Of a DNA stretch of 64,000 nt, positions 17,988 to 26,499 are shown in pieces (position 1 is the stretch's first letter; every line of letters begins with the position of its first letter). The stretch lies in contig NZ_JAASQL010000001.1 in the NCBI RefSeq assembly GCF_011762155.1, positions 806,001 through 870,000 on the forward strand, written 5' to 3'. This stretch comes from Wenyingzhuangia heitensis (GTDB lineage Bacteria; Bacteroidota; Bacteroidia; Flavobacteriales; Flavobacteriaceae). The notes below the pieces were generated by a model that was not told the DNA's origin, ran no database searches, and saw only the letters and a list, made by a program, of their open reading frames with translations. The position numbers and the translations under genes were made by a program.

Positions 17988-18764
17988 ATGATTAAAAAAT
18001 TACTTTTTACAGTAGCTTTAGCTACAATGACATTTGCTGCGAATGCACAATATTCTGAAGGTTTTGAAGGTGCGTCTCCAAATGTTGGTGCCCAAAACGC
18101 AGGGAGTACAGATAATATAGCTTATAGTGTGGTTAGTTATCCTAGTGGAACTACTGGGGGAGATAATTCCACTAAAGTTTTGGAGGTTGTAGAAGGTGTT
18201 GGAGCAAAGGCTTGGCATTTTGCTTTTATAACTCCGTCTCCTGCTTTTGATCCAGCCAACGGAAATTATGTTTCTTTAAATTTTATGCCAGGTGAACTTG
18301 GTGCAGGAACTTTTACTTTAGGTTTAAAAGAAGGTTCTAATGATACGCAAACCTTTAACGCAAGTTATAATGCAACAAGTACTACAGAATGGATTAAATT
18401 AGAGTTTGATATTTCTGGGTATATAGGGGGGAATGCAACTAGAATTGAGTTTGATCACGACAATGGAGTAACAGCAACAGTGCAACCAAGAACCTTGTAT
18501 ATTGATGCTGTCGTACAAACATCATCTCCGACACTTTCTTCAACAGTTACTAAAAAAGATATTTCTTCTAATATTTCTCCAAACCCAGTAAGTAATGTGT
18601 TAAACGTTGCTGTAGAAGGAGCAGAAACTTATAAATTAGTAAATGTTTTAGGACAAACCGTTTTAACACAAGCTGCAACAGGAACTATTAATGTCTCTGG
18701 TTTACCTGCTGGTGTTTATGTGTTGGTAACTGAAAAAGGAACCGCTAAAGTAATTGTTGAGTAA
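17988..18764 (+). CDS. Small secreted protein with T9SS type A sorting domain
   Basis: The 258-residue protein has a signal peptide (cleavage near residue 20, ANAQ). A beta-rich, Gly/Thr-rich region of about 155 residues follows, resembling a carbohydrate-module jelly roll. The C-terminal T9SS sorting domain (about 183-258) has ISPNPVSN, the VLGQ turn and LPAGVYVL. The export path would be Sec then the type IX system, ending on the surface or in the medium. Substrate or partner unknown. Codon use and base composition look like the neighbours. Confidence 0.82.
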   Translation: MIKKLLFTVALATMTFAANAQYSEGFEGASPNVGAQNAGSTDNIAYSVVSYPSGTTGGDNSTKVLEVVEGVGAKAWHFAFITPSPAFDPANGNYVSLNFMPGELGAGTFTLGLKEGSNDTQTFNASYNATSTTEWIKLEFDISGYIGGNATRIEFDHDNGVTATVQPRTLYIDAVVQTSSPTLSSTVTKKDISSNISPNPVSNVLNVAVEGAETYKLVNVLGQTVLTQAATGTINVSGLPAGVYVLVTEKGTAKVIVE

Positions 18765-18791
18765 GTCTATATCAATAATTTTTTAATTTTT

Positions 18792-18828
18792 AAAAGAGAC
18801 AGTCATTACAAAATGGCTGTCTTTTTTT
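18792..18828 (+). terminator. Intrinsic terminator after the small T9SS protein gene
   Basis: A 10-bp stem (18798-18807 with 18812-18821, one G-T pair) is followed by seven T residues and flanked by complementary A residues. Confidence 0.88.
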
Positions 18829-18900
18829 ATGGAATTCAACCACATAAAATCATCAGAACCCCTTTTCTAACTTTTTCTACGCTCAGTCAAACAAAACTCT

Positions 18901-18908
18901 TAAATTTG
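18901..18908 (+). promoter_or_regulatory. Promoter -7 element of leuS
   Basis: TAAATTTG matches TAnnTTTG exactly, 23 bp before the leuS ATG. Confidence 0.55.
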
Positions 18909-18931
18909 GCACTTTAATTCTAAGAACAATC

Positions 18932-21900
18932 ATGGAGTATAATTTTAACGAGATAGAAGCCAAATGGCAAAAGTATTGGGCAGACAACCAAACTTTTAAA
19001 GCAGAAAACACTTCTGAAAAACCTAAGTTTTATGTATTGGATATGTTTCCGTATCCATCGGGAGCAGGGTTACATGTTGGACATCCGTTAGGGTATATTG
19101 CTTCAGATATTTTTGCACGTTACAAACGTCACAAGGGGTTTAATGTATTGCATCCGCAAGGGTATGATTCTTTTGGATTGCCGGCAGAGCAATATGCCAT
19201 TCAAACAGGACAACATCCTGCTGTGACTACCGAAACGAATATCAATACCTATAGAAAACAATTAGATAAAATTGGTTTTTCTTTTGATTGGTCTCGAGAA
19301 ATTAGAACCTCTACACCCGAATATTACAAGCACACACAATGGATTTTTACCGAATTATTCAACGCCTGGTATAATAAAGAAGCAGACAAAGCAGAAAAGA
19401 TAGAAACTTTAGTGGCTTTGTTTGAAGCCAACGGAACAGCAAAGGTAAATGCCGTTTGTGACGAAGAAGTTGAACAGTTTACAGCTTTAGAATGGAACGC
19501 TTTCTCAAGCAAAGAACAAGAGCAAGTTTTAGCCCAATATAGATTGACGTATTTGTCCGAAACAGAAGTAAACTGGTGTGCAGCACTGGGAACGGTTTTG
19601 GCAAATGATGAAATCATCAACGGATTGTCAGAACGTGGAGGACATCCTGTAGAACGTAAAAAAATGATGCAATGGTCTATGCGTATTGCAGCTTATGCAC
19701 AACGTTTGTTAGATGGATTAAACACCATTGATTGGCCACAGCCTTTAAAAGATTCTCAAACCAATTGGATTGGTCGTTCTCAAGGAGCATCGGTTACGTT
19801 TAACGTTGCTGGGTCTTTGAGCGGAGACGAGAAGCCAAAAACGATTGAAGTATTTACAACCAGACCCGATACCATTTTTGGAGTAACGTTTATGACTTTG
19901 GCTCCAGAACACGAGTTGGTGTCACAAATTGTAACAGATGAACAAAAGGAAACGGTAGAAGCGTATATAACAGCTACAGCAAAACGTTCTGAACGTGATA
20001 GAATGGCCGATGTAAAAACCATTTCTGGAGCGTTTACAGGAGCCTATGCCGTTCATCCATTTACTGGAGAAAACATTCCTATTTGGATTGGAGATTATGT
20101 ATTGGCAAGTTATGGAACAGGAGCTGTAATGGCGGTTCCATGTGGAGATCAGCGTGATTATGATTTTGCCAAGCATTTTAATATTGAAATCAAAAATATT
20201 TTTGAAGGAATTGATGTTTCTGAAAAAGCTTGTGAAGATAAAACAGCTAAAATAGCCAATTCTGATTTCTTGTCTGGTTTGAACGTAAAGAAAGCAACCA
20301 AGCTGGCTATTTACGAACTAGAAAAGGCGGGTGTTGGACAAGGAAAAATAAACTATAGATTAAGAGATGCAGTGTTTAGCCGTCAACGTTATTGGGGAGA
20401 GCCTTTTCCTGTGTATTATAAAGATGGAATGCCTCAAATGATTGATGCAGCTCATTTACCAATTTTATTGCCAGAGGTAGAAAAGTATTTGCCAACAGAA
20501 GATGGTCAGCCTCCATTAGGAAATGCTGAGGTTTGGGCTTGGGATACAGAAACAAGTACTGTTGTTAGCAATGACAAAATAGATGACAAAACCGTATTTC
20601 CTTTAGAGCTAAACACCATGCCAGGTTGGGCAGGTTCTTCTTGGTACTTTAATCGTTATATGGATGCTAACAATCCAAACGAGTTTGCGAGTAAAGATGC
20701 ATTGGACTATTGGAAAGAAGTGGATTTGTATTTAGGAGGATCGGAACACGCAACAGGTCATTTATTATATGCTCGTTTTTGGCAAAAGTTTTTGTTCGAT
20801 TTGAATTATGTTCCTGTTGATGAGTTTGCTAAAAAACTAATCAATCAGGGAATGATTACAGGAACGAGTGCTTTTGTGTATAGAGTGAAACCTCATGCTG
20901 GTTTGTTTAGTAAGGAATTAGAGGGGGATAAAGAAAAATATGATTTATTTTATGATAGATTACCTCAAGTATTTCATAGTCGTCAATTAATTGATAAGTA
21001 TTATTCGGTAGAAAAAAAGAGTGATTTTTCAAATGATAAATTTTCTGAAATTAAAAAATTCTACCAGACATATAATGAGGATAATTTAGATTTGAATTGT
21101 ATTAGTTTAGAATTTCAACCTATTCATACAGATGTTTCTTTTGTAGATACACAAAACGAATTAGATATTGAAGCGTTTAGAAATTGGAGAGAAGAATATA
21201 AAAAAGCTATATTCATTTCCGAATCAGGAAAAGTCCTTTCCCCTGGAGAGGATTTAGGAGAGGAAAAATACATTGTTGGTCGTGAAGTAGAAAAAATGTC
21301 TAAATCTAAATACAATGTGGTCAATCCAGATAGTATTTGTGAAGAGTATGGAGCAGATAGTTTGCGTTTGTTCGAAATGTTCTTAGGGCCTTTAGAGCAA
21401 TCTAAACCTTGGAATACTTCAGGGATTTCAGGATCACACTCGTTCTTAAAAAAAATGTGGAGATTGTATGCCAATGCGAATGATTTTAAAGGAGTAGAAG
21501 GCGAGCCATCAAAAGACGAATTAAAAGTATTGCACAAAACCATCAAAAAGGTAGAAGAAGATATAGAGAATTTCTCTTTCAATACTTCGGTAAGTACCTT
21601 TATGATTGCAGTGAATGAACTTGGGGCTTTAAAATGTAACAAGAAAGAAATTTTAGAACCTTTATTGGTGTTAATTTCTCCATACGCACCTCATATTACC
21701 GAAGAGTTGTGGTCTAAGTTAGGAAATACAGAATCTATAGCAACGGCTCCGTTCCCTGTTTTTGAACCAAGTCATTTGGTAGAAAGTGCGAAAGAATATC
21801 CTGTTTCTTTTAACGGAAAAATGAGATTTAAATTAGAATTGCCACTAGATTTATCAAAAGACGAAATTGAGAAAATTGTAATGGAGCATGAAAAAACCCA

Positions 21901-21973
21901 AGCACAATTGCAAGGAAGAACTCCTAAGAAAGTAATTGTAGTACCGGGTAAAATTATCAATATTGTAGGATAG
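18932..21973 (+). CDS. leuS: Leucyl-tRNA synthetase
   Basis: This 1013-residue class I synthetase has the HIGH-like motif HVGHP in a PYPSGAGL context near residue 45. It has a CP1 editing domain (TRPDTIFGVTF, then GTGAVMAVPCGD), a WWZ-like AGSSWYFNRY segment and the KMSKS loop VEKMSKSKYNVV near residue 788. It charges tRNA-Leu. A stretch at residues about 650-730, between GTSAFVYR and IHTDVSFVD, is longer and more Lys/Asp-rich than I expect for flavobacterial LeuRS. It accounts for the long total length. Confidence 0.98.
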   Translation: MEYNFNEIEAKWQKYWADNQTFKAENTSEKPKFYVLDMFPYPSGAGLHVGHPLGYIASDIFARYKRHKGFNVLHPQGYDSFGLPAEQYAIQTGQHPAVTTETNINTYRKQLDKIGFSFDWSREIRTSTPEYYKHTQWIFTELFNAWYNKEADKAEKIETLVALFEANGTAKVNAVCDEEVEQFTALEWNAFSSKEQEQVLAQYRLTYLSETEVNWCAALGTVLANDEIINGLSERGGHPVERKKMMQWSMRIAAYAQRLLDGLNTIDWPQPLKDSQTNWIGRSQGASVTFNVAGSLSGDEKPKTIEVFTTRPDTIFGVTFMTLAPEHELVSQIVTDEQKETVEAYITATAKRSERDRMADVKTISGAFTGAYAVHPFTGENIPIWIGDYVLASYGTGAVMAVPCGDQRDYDFAKHFNIEIKNIFEGIDVSEKACEDKTAKIANSDFLSGLNVKKATKLAIYELEKAGVGQGKINYRLRDAVFSRQRYWGEPFPVYYKDGMPQMIDAAHLPILLPEVEKYLPTEDGQPPLGNAEVWAWDTETSTVVSNDKIDDKTVFPLELNTMPGWAGSSWYFNRYMDANNPNEFASKDALDYWKEVDLYLGGSEHATGHLLYARFWQKFLFDLNYVPVDEFAKKLINQGMITGTSAFVYRVKPHAGLFSKELEGDKEKYDLFYDRLPQVFHSRQLIDKYYSVEKKSDFSNDKFSEIKKFYQTYNEDNLDLNCISLEFQPIHTDVSFVDTQNELDIEAFRNWREEYKKAIFISESGKVLSPGEDLGEEKYIVGREVEKMSKSKYNVVNPDSICEEYGADSLRLFEMFLGPLEQSKPWNTSGISGSHSFLKKMWRLYANANDFKGVEGEPSKDELKVLHKTIKKVEEDIENFSFNTSVSTFMIAVNELGALKCNKKEILEPLLVLISPYAPHITEELWSKLGNTESIATAPFPVFEPSHLVESAKEYPVSFNGKMRFKLELPLDLSKDEIEKIVMEHEKTQAQLQGRTPKKVIVVPGKIINIVG

Positions 21974-21988
21974 TTTTCACTATAACAA

Positions 21989-22022
21989 CAAAAAAGACGA
22001 TACATCAGTATCGTCTTTTTTG
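21989..22022 (+). terminator. Intrinsic terminator of leuS
   Basis: A perfect 15-bp stem (21989-22003 with 22008-22022, 4-nt loop) with a GACGATAC core ends in a T-run. Confidence 0.92.
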
Positions 22023-22089
22023 TTTATAGAAGCCATATTAATTAACTTGGCTTAGCTTTTGATTGTTCAACAAAGAAGAATCATTTTAT

Positions 22090-23535
22090 ATGAAAATAAT
22101 GAACAAAGTTTCTTTACGAATAAGAATATTTTTAGCCATGCTACTTTTGGTAGGGTTGGCCTCTGTGTTAATTGCCGTAGTAACGGTAAAGCAATACAAA
22201 CAACAAACCAAAGAGTATTATTATTCTCGTTTTGATAGAAAAGAAAGAGCCGCACAAAAAAATATAAATTACGAGCTAGAGAATACTATTTATCCGGCTG
22301 CACAGCAGTTTTTAGGATTTATATTTAGAGAACGTATTTATGAGATTGCAACGGTGCATAAGATGAAAATGAGTATTTATGATTTAAATGGTCAATTGCA
22401 AATAAACTCTTACGAACCTTGGTTTAGAATTTTTAAAGAAAAAATTCATCCTAATGTAATAACAACTTTAAAAAAAACAGATAAGTTTGAAGAGTCTGTG
22501 CCTTTGGAAAGTGGTAAAATTTCTCAATTAGCATATTCTTATATCCACGATAGAAACTTAAATAAAGTAGGGATTTTAAAAGTAGAATACGTTCAAGATA
22601 ATACACAGGAAGAAGAACAATTAAATTTTTTCTTAAACCGATTGTTTTTGGTTTATGGAGTTATGATGTTATTAGCTGTTGTGTTTGCTTATTTTTTATC
22701 TAGTTATATTACTAGATCTTTACAGTCTATTTCTGATAAAATTCAGGAAACAAAGTTGTTAAAGAATAATAAAAAAATTGATGCAGCTGGAACTACCTCA
22801 GAGATTGCTTCTATTGTAGAGGCGTATAATAATATGATTGATGAGTTGGAAAAAAGTGCCGAAAAATTAGCTAAAAGTGAAAGAGAACAAGCTTGGCGAG
22901 AAATGGCCAAACAAGTTGCACATGAAATTAAAAACCCGTTAACACCAATGAAATTAACGGTGCAAAGTTTTGAAAGAACATTTGATCCTAATGAAGAGGG
23001 GATTAGAGAAAAGGTTAAAGACTATGCGCAAATGCTAACACAGCAAATAGATGTAATGTCTTCTATCGCAACTTCATTTTCTGATTTTGCCAGAATGCCA
23101 CAGAAAAATATAGAGAATATAGACTTGGTAACAGTGGTAAAATCATCTATTGATATTTTTTATGAAAATCATATTGAGTTCTATACAGATAAAGATGAGA
23201 TTCATTTAAATTTAGATAAAAATCAAATTACCAGAGTTTTAAACAACTTGGTTAAAAATGCAATTCAGGCAACAGAACATATAGAGAATGCTAAAATTGA
23301 AGTGATTTTAGAAAATAAAGCTACTCAAGTTATTTTATATGTAAAAGACAATGGAAAAGGAATTGCCGAGGCTGATAAAGAATTAATTTTTGAACCTAAA
23401 TTTACCACAAAAAGTAGTGGTATGGGCTTAGGACTGCCAATGGTTAAAAATATTGTAGAAGCCTACGGAGGTACAGTAACTTTTGAATCTATTTTAAATC
23501 AAGGTACTATGTTTAGAATCACATTGCCTAAATAA
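22090..23535 (+). CDS. NtrY-like sensor histidine kinase
   Basis: From ATG 22090 the product is 481 residues; an upstream TTG start at 22063 is less likely. It has a first membrane helix (about 11-33), an extracytoplasmic sensor segment, a second helix (about 184-208) and a HAMP-like linker. The H-box QVAHEIKNPLTP follows with phospho-acceptor H278. The HATPase core shows NNLVKNAIQA, DNGKGI and GMGLGLP. The AWREMAKQVAHEIKNPL context is that of the NtrY group. Signal unknown, and no response regulator gene lies next to it. Confidence 0.9.
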   Translation: MKIMNKVSLRIRIFLAMLLLVGLASVLIAVVTVKQYKQQTKEYYYSRFDRKERAAQKNINYELENTIYPAAQQFLGFIFRERIYEIATVHKMKMSIYDLNGQLQINSYEPWFRIFKEKIHPNVITTLKKTDKFEESVPLESGKISQLAYSYIHDRNLNKVGILKVEYVQDNTQEEEQLNFFLNRLFLVYGVMMLLAVVFAYFLSSYITRSLQSISDKIQETKLLKNNKKIDAAGTTSEIASIVEAYNNMIDELEKSAEKLAKSEREQAWREMAKQVAHEIKNPLTPMKLTVQSFERTFDPNEEGIREKVKDYAQMLTQQIDVMSSIATSFSDFARMPQKNIENIDLVTVVKSSIDIFYENHIEFYTDKDEIHLNLDKNQITRVLNNLVKNAIQATEHIENAKIEVILENKATQVILYVKDNGKGIAEADKELIFEPKFTTKSSGMGLGLPMVKNIVEAYGGTVTFESILNQGTMFRITLPK

Positions 23536-23543
23536 TTAATAAG

Positions 23544-23573
23544 TTTGTTTTTAAAACTAAGTTGTTAAATTTG
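23544..23573 (+). promoter_or_regulatory. Promoter of the ThuA-DUF1080 gene
   Basis: TTTG (23544-23547) and TAAATTTG (23566-23573) are separated by 18 bp, close to the Bacteroidota consensus TTTG-N19-TAnnTTTG. The -7 element is 34 bp before the ATG. Confidence 0.7.
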
Positions 23574-23607
23574 CATATATTCGTTAAATACATGTAAAAT
23601 CATAAAA

Positions 23608-25143
23608 ATGTTTAAAAAATTAATCTTATTAGTAGTGTTTATGTTGGTAAACGTTGTTTATTCACAAGAAATATCAATTCTTGTTTTTTCCAAAACTGCA
23701 GGATTTAGACATAAATCTATAGAGTCAGGAAAACAAGCAGTACAAAAATTAGCCGTTAAAAACAATTGGAAAGTTGTTTATTCAGAAGATTCAAATTTAT
23801 TTAATGATCAAGATTTATCAAAATTTGATATCTTATTTTTCTTAAACACTACAGGAGATATTTTAAATGAGTCGCAGCAAAATGCGATGAAATCTTTTTT
23901 TGCAAAAGGAAAAGGTTTTGTAGGAACCCATTCTGCTACAGACACAGAAAAGGACTGGCCTTGGTATGTAGATATGTTGGGAGCAACCTTTAAAAGTCAT
24001 CCCAAACAACAAAAAGCAACGTTACATATAAACAAAGAACACGGTCATCAAGCGGTAGCGCATTTAAACAACAAAGAAGAGTTTTTTGATGAATGGTACA
24101 ATTTTAAAGATCCTGTAGCCAAACACGTAAATGTACTAGCTACTTTAGATGAAAGTACGTACTCTGGTAAACAAATGGGAATGGTACATCCTATTACTTG
24201 GTACCATCATTACGATGGAGGTAGAGTTTTTTACACAGGTTTAGGACATACCAATGCAGCATATTCTGATGAACGTATTGTAAAACAAATAGAAGAAGGA
24301 ATTAAGTGGGCTGCAAAAATAACAGACGTAAACACATTAACAAATAAGTGGACAAATTTGCTAAAAGGAGATCCGTATAAAAATTGGGACGTTTTTATGG
24401 GAGTACCTCATAATTCTGTAAAAGGTTTGCCAAATGTAGATCCTAAAAGTAACGGAATGAAAGGAGAGCCTTTGGGACTTAATAAGGATCCTAAAAAAGT
24501 GTTTAATTTTGTCAAAGAAAAAAAGGACAAACATTCGGTTCACATAACAGGAGAAATATATGGAGCATTAACCTCTAAACAAGAATATGAAAACTACCAT
24601 TTAAAATTAAAAGTAAAATGGGGAGAGCAAAAGTGGGCTCCTAGACTAGATGCTAAGAGAGACAATGGTTTGCTATATCATTGTACAGGGCCATTTAGAC
24701 AATTTTGGAATGTTTGGATGCGTTGTCAAGAATTACAAATTCAGGAAACAGATATGGGAGATTATTATGCTTTGGGAGGTGCTACTAGTGATGTTCCCAC
24801 GGTTACTGTAGAAGAAAACGGAAAACCTAAAAAAGTATACGGAATTGATGGAGAATTAAAAGCAGGGAGTTCCAAACGTTCTTTTGACAACGAAAAAAAA
24901 CATGGGAAATGGAACACCATCGAGTTGATTACCTATAACGGAACTAGTTTGCACATTGTAAACGGAAAAGTGGTGATGGCTTTATTCAATTCTAGACACC
25001 ACGTAAAAGGAATGGGAACATCCCCGCTAACTAGAGGTAGAATTCAATTTCAATCCGAAGGAGCAGAAATTTATTACAAGGATATTTTAATAAAAAGCAT
25101 CAACGGAATTCCTAAAAAATACAATAAATATTTAAATCAATAG
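23608..25143 (+). CDS. Secreted ThuA-DUF1080 fusion protein
   Basis: The 511-residue protein has a signal peptide (cleavage near residue 20). A ThuA-like domain spans about 23-232, with ILVFSKTAGFRHKSI, GFVGTHSATDTE and HYDGGRVFYTGLGHT. A DUF1080 (3-keto-disaccharide hydrolase family, concanavalin-like fold) domain spans about 260-508, with RDNGLLYHCTGP and QELQIQETDMGDYY. Both families occur in sugar catabolism of Bacteroidota and Planctomycetota. Fusion in one secreted protein suggests processing of an oxidized or unusual disaccharide outside the cytoplasm (inference). It lies near a sulfatase and a SusCD operon, but with a separate promoter and terminator. Confidence 0.85.
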   Translation: MFKKLILLVVFMLVNVVYSQEISILVFSKTAGFRHKSIESGKQAVQKLAVKNNWKVVYSEDSNLFNDQDLSKFDILFFLNTTGDILNESQQNAMKSFFAKGKGFVGTHSATDTEKDWPWYVDMLGATFKSHPKQQKATLHINKEHGHQAVAHLNNKEEFFDEWYNFKDPVAKHVNVLATLDESTYSGKQMGMVHPITWYHHYDGGRVFYTGLGHTNAAYSDERIVKQIEEGIKWAAKITDVNTLTNKWTNLLKGDPYKNWDVFMGVPHNSVKGLPNVDPKSNGMKGEPLGLNKDPKKVFNFVKEKKDKHSVHITGEIYGALTSKQEYENYHLKLKVKWGEQKWAPRLDAKRDNGLLYHCTGPFRQFWNVWMRCQELQIQETDMGDYYALGGATSDVPTVTVEENGKPKKVYGIDGELKAGSSKRSFDNEKKHGKWNTIELITYNGTSLHIVNGKVVMALFNSRHHVKGMGTSPLTRGRIQFQSEGAEIYYKDILIKSINGIPKKYNKYLNQ

Positions 25144-25150
25144 AAAAGTA

Positions 25151-25180
25151 AAAAAGCAACCTAATTTTAGGTTGCTTTTT
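25151..25180 (+). terminator. Intrinsic terminator after the ThuA-DUF1080 gene
   Basis: A perfect 13-bp stem (25151-25163 with 25168-25180, 4-nt loop) followed by more T residues starts 8 bp after the stop. Confidence 0.92.
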
Positions 25181-25209
25181 TTTATCTTAAACATATAAAC
25201 AAAACCATT

Positions 25210-25983
25210 ATGTCAGATAGTAAAGAAGTGAGTATTAGTATAGAAAATAAAATAGCTTTTATAACTATTAATGCTCCTAAAACACTAAATGCTTTAAACA
25301 GAAAAATTATCAAAGAAATTCATCAGCATTTATACAATATAAAGTATGATAATGATGTTAGAGTAGTAATAATTACAGGTGCTGGAGAAAAAGCATTTGT
25401 GGCAGGTGCAAATATTAAAGAGTTTGCTTCCTTCTCTAAAAAAGAAGGACAAGAGTTGGCACAGTCTGGACACGATTTATTATTTAATAAAATTGCTAAT
25501 TTTTCAAAACCAGTAATTGCTGCCGTTAATGGTTATGCTTTAGGGGGAGGATTAGAGTTAGCTATGGCATGTCATATGCGTGTTGCTTCAGAAAATGCCA
25601 AACTAGGCCAGCCAGAAGTAAGTTTGGGTTTGATTCCAGGTTATGGAGGTACACAAAGACTAACTCAGTTAATAGGAAAAGGAAAAGCTTTTGAAATGAT
25701 TTTAACAGGTCAAATGATATCTGCTAAAGAAGGCTTAAGTTTAGGTTTACTAAACTATGTAGTTTCTCTAGAGGAACTAATGCCAAAAGCAATAGAGATT
25801 GCAAGTAAAACAATAGAGAACTCTCCAGCTGCTATTAAAAAAAGTATCAAGGCAATAAATGCTGTATTTGGAAATATAGGGTTACAAAACGAGGTGGAGC
25901 TTTTTGGTCAATGTTTTGGAACGGATGAATTTAAAGAAGGAACACAGGCATTTTTAGAAAAAAGAAAGCCAAACTTTAAGTAG
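25210..25983 (+). CDS. Enoyl-CoA hydratase/isomerase family protein
   Basis: The 257-residue crotonase has the oxyanion-hole segments VAGANIKEF and NGYALGGGLELAMA. Both hydratase-type glutamates are present, E116 (GGGLELA) and E136 (GQPEVSLG), spaced 20 apart as in true enoyl-CoA hydratases. It would hydrate trans-2-enoyl-CoA in fatty-acid or amino-acid breakdown in the cytoplasm. The precise acyl substrate is not determinable; 3-hydroxybutyryl-CoA dehydratase is an alternative. No other beta-oxidation genes are adjacent. Confidence 0.9.
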   Translation: MSDSKEVSISIENKIAFITINAPKTLNALNRKIIKEIHQHLYNIKYDNDVRVVIITGAGEKAFVAGANIKEFASFSKKEGQELAQSGHDLLFNKIANFSKPVIAAVNGYALGGGLELAMACHMRVASENAKLGQPEVSLGLIPGYGGTQRLTQLIGKGKAFEMILTGQMISAKEGLSLGLLNYVVSLEELMPKAIEIASKTIENSPAAIKKSIKAINAVFGNIGLQNEVELFGQCFGTDEFKEGTQAFLEKRKPNFK

Positions 25984-25990
25984 GCTTAGT

Positions 25991-25998
25991 TAACTTTG
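25991..25998 (+). promoter_or_regulatory. Promoter -7 element of the DUF4286 gene
   Basis: TAACTTTG matches TAnnTTTG exactly, 18 bp before the ATG at 26017. Confidence 0.55.
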
Positions 25999-26016
25999 CA
26001 GTTCTAAAAATTATTC

Positions 26017-26331
26017 ATGTATATATACAACGTAACCACAAATATAGAGTTAGCAATAGAGCAAGAATGGCTTTCGTACATAAAGAACACTCACATACCA
26101 GCAATGATTGCTACAGGATGTTTTACAGGAGCTAAGCTAACCCGAGTAATGATACAAGAAGAACAAGGAGGAAAAACATTTTCTATTCAGTATGCAGTAA
26201 AAGATAAAGAGACTTTTAAAGGATATTATGTGGCCTATGCAGCAGATATGAATGCTACTTTAGATAAATTATTTAAAGGAAATTATGTTTCTTTTCAAAC
26301 GGAATTAGAAGTTATAGAAGATTATTACTAG
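26017..26331 (+). CDS. DUF4286-family protein
   Basis: This 104-residue cytoplasmic protein starts MYIYNVTTNIE, contains EWLSYIKNTHIP and ends in an acidic ELEVIEDYY tail. This matches the DUF4286 family, which is widespread in Bacteroidota and probably adopts a dimeric alpha/beta-barrel-like fold. No function is established. It follows the crotonase gene after 33 bp but has its own -7 element. Confidence 0.85.
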   Translation: MYIYNVTTNIELAIEQEWLSYIKNTHIPAMIATGCFTGAKLTRVMIQEEQGGKTFSIQYAVKDKETFKGYYVAYAADMNATLDKLFKGNYVSFQTELEVIEDYY

Positions 26332-26499
26332 ACTACCTTATGTGATAAAATAGTGTTGATATAGGCTAATAATGGTCAAATAAGACTACTTTTTATTTAT
26401 TTACTTTGTTTGTTGACTTTCTATAATATTAATATTTAGTGGAGAGTAACATATCAAATTTATAGTTTTTACTATTATATAAATAAAAAAATATTCTAA

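Noticed and set aside
21124-21642. Long minus-strand open frame (172 codons) inside leuS
   Set aside because: It is antisense to strongly conserved LeuRS sequence, has no recognisable domain and no promoter-like start; a by-product of codon bias.
22063-22089. TTG start giving 9 extra residues on the histidine kinase
   Set aside because: The ATG at 22090 places the basic residues directly before the first membrane helix; the upstream extension is not membrane-signal-like.
26401-26440. TTGACT and TATAAT words before the sulfatase gene as a sigma-70-type promoter
   Set aside because: The two words are only a few bases apart, not 17, and this phylum uses TTTG / TAnnTTTG; promoter left unassigned.
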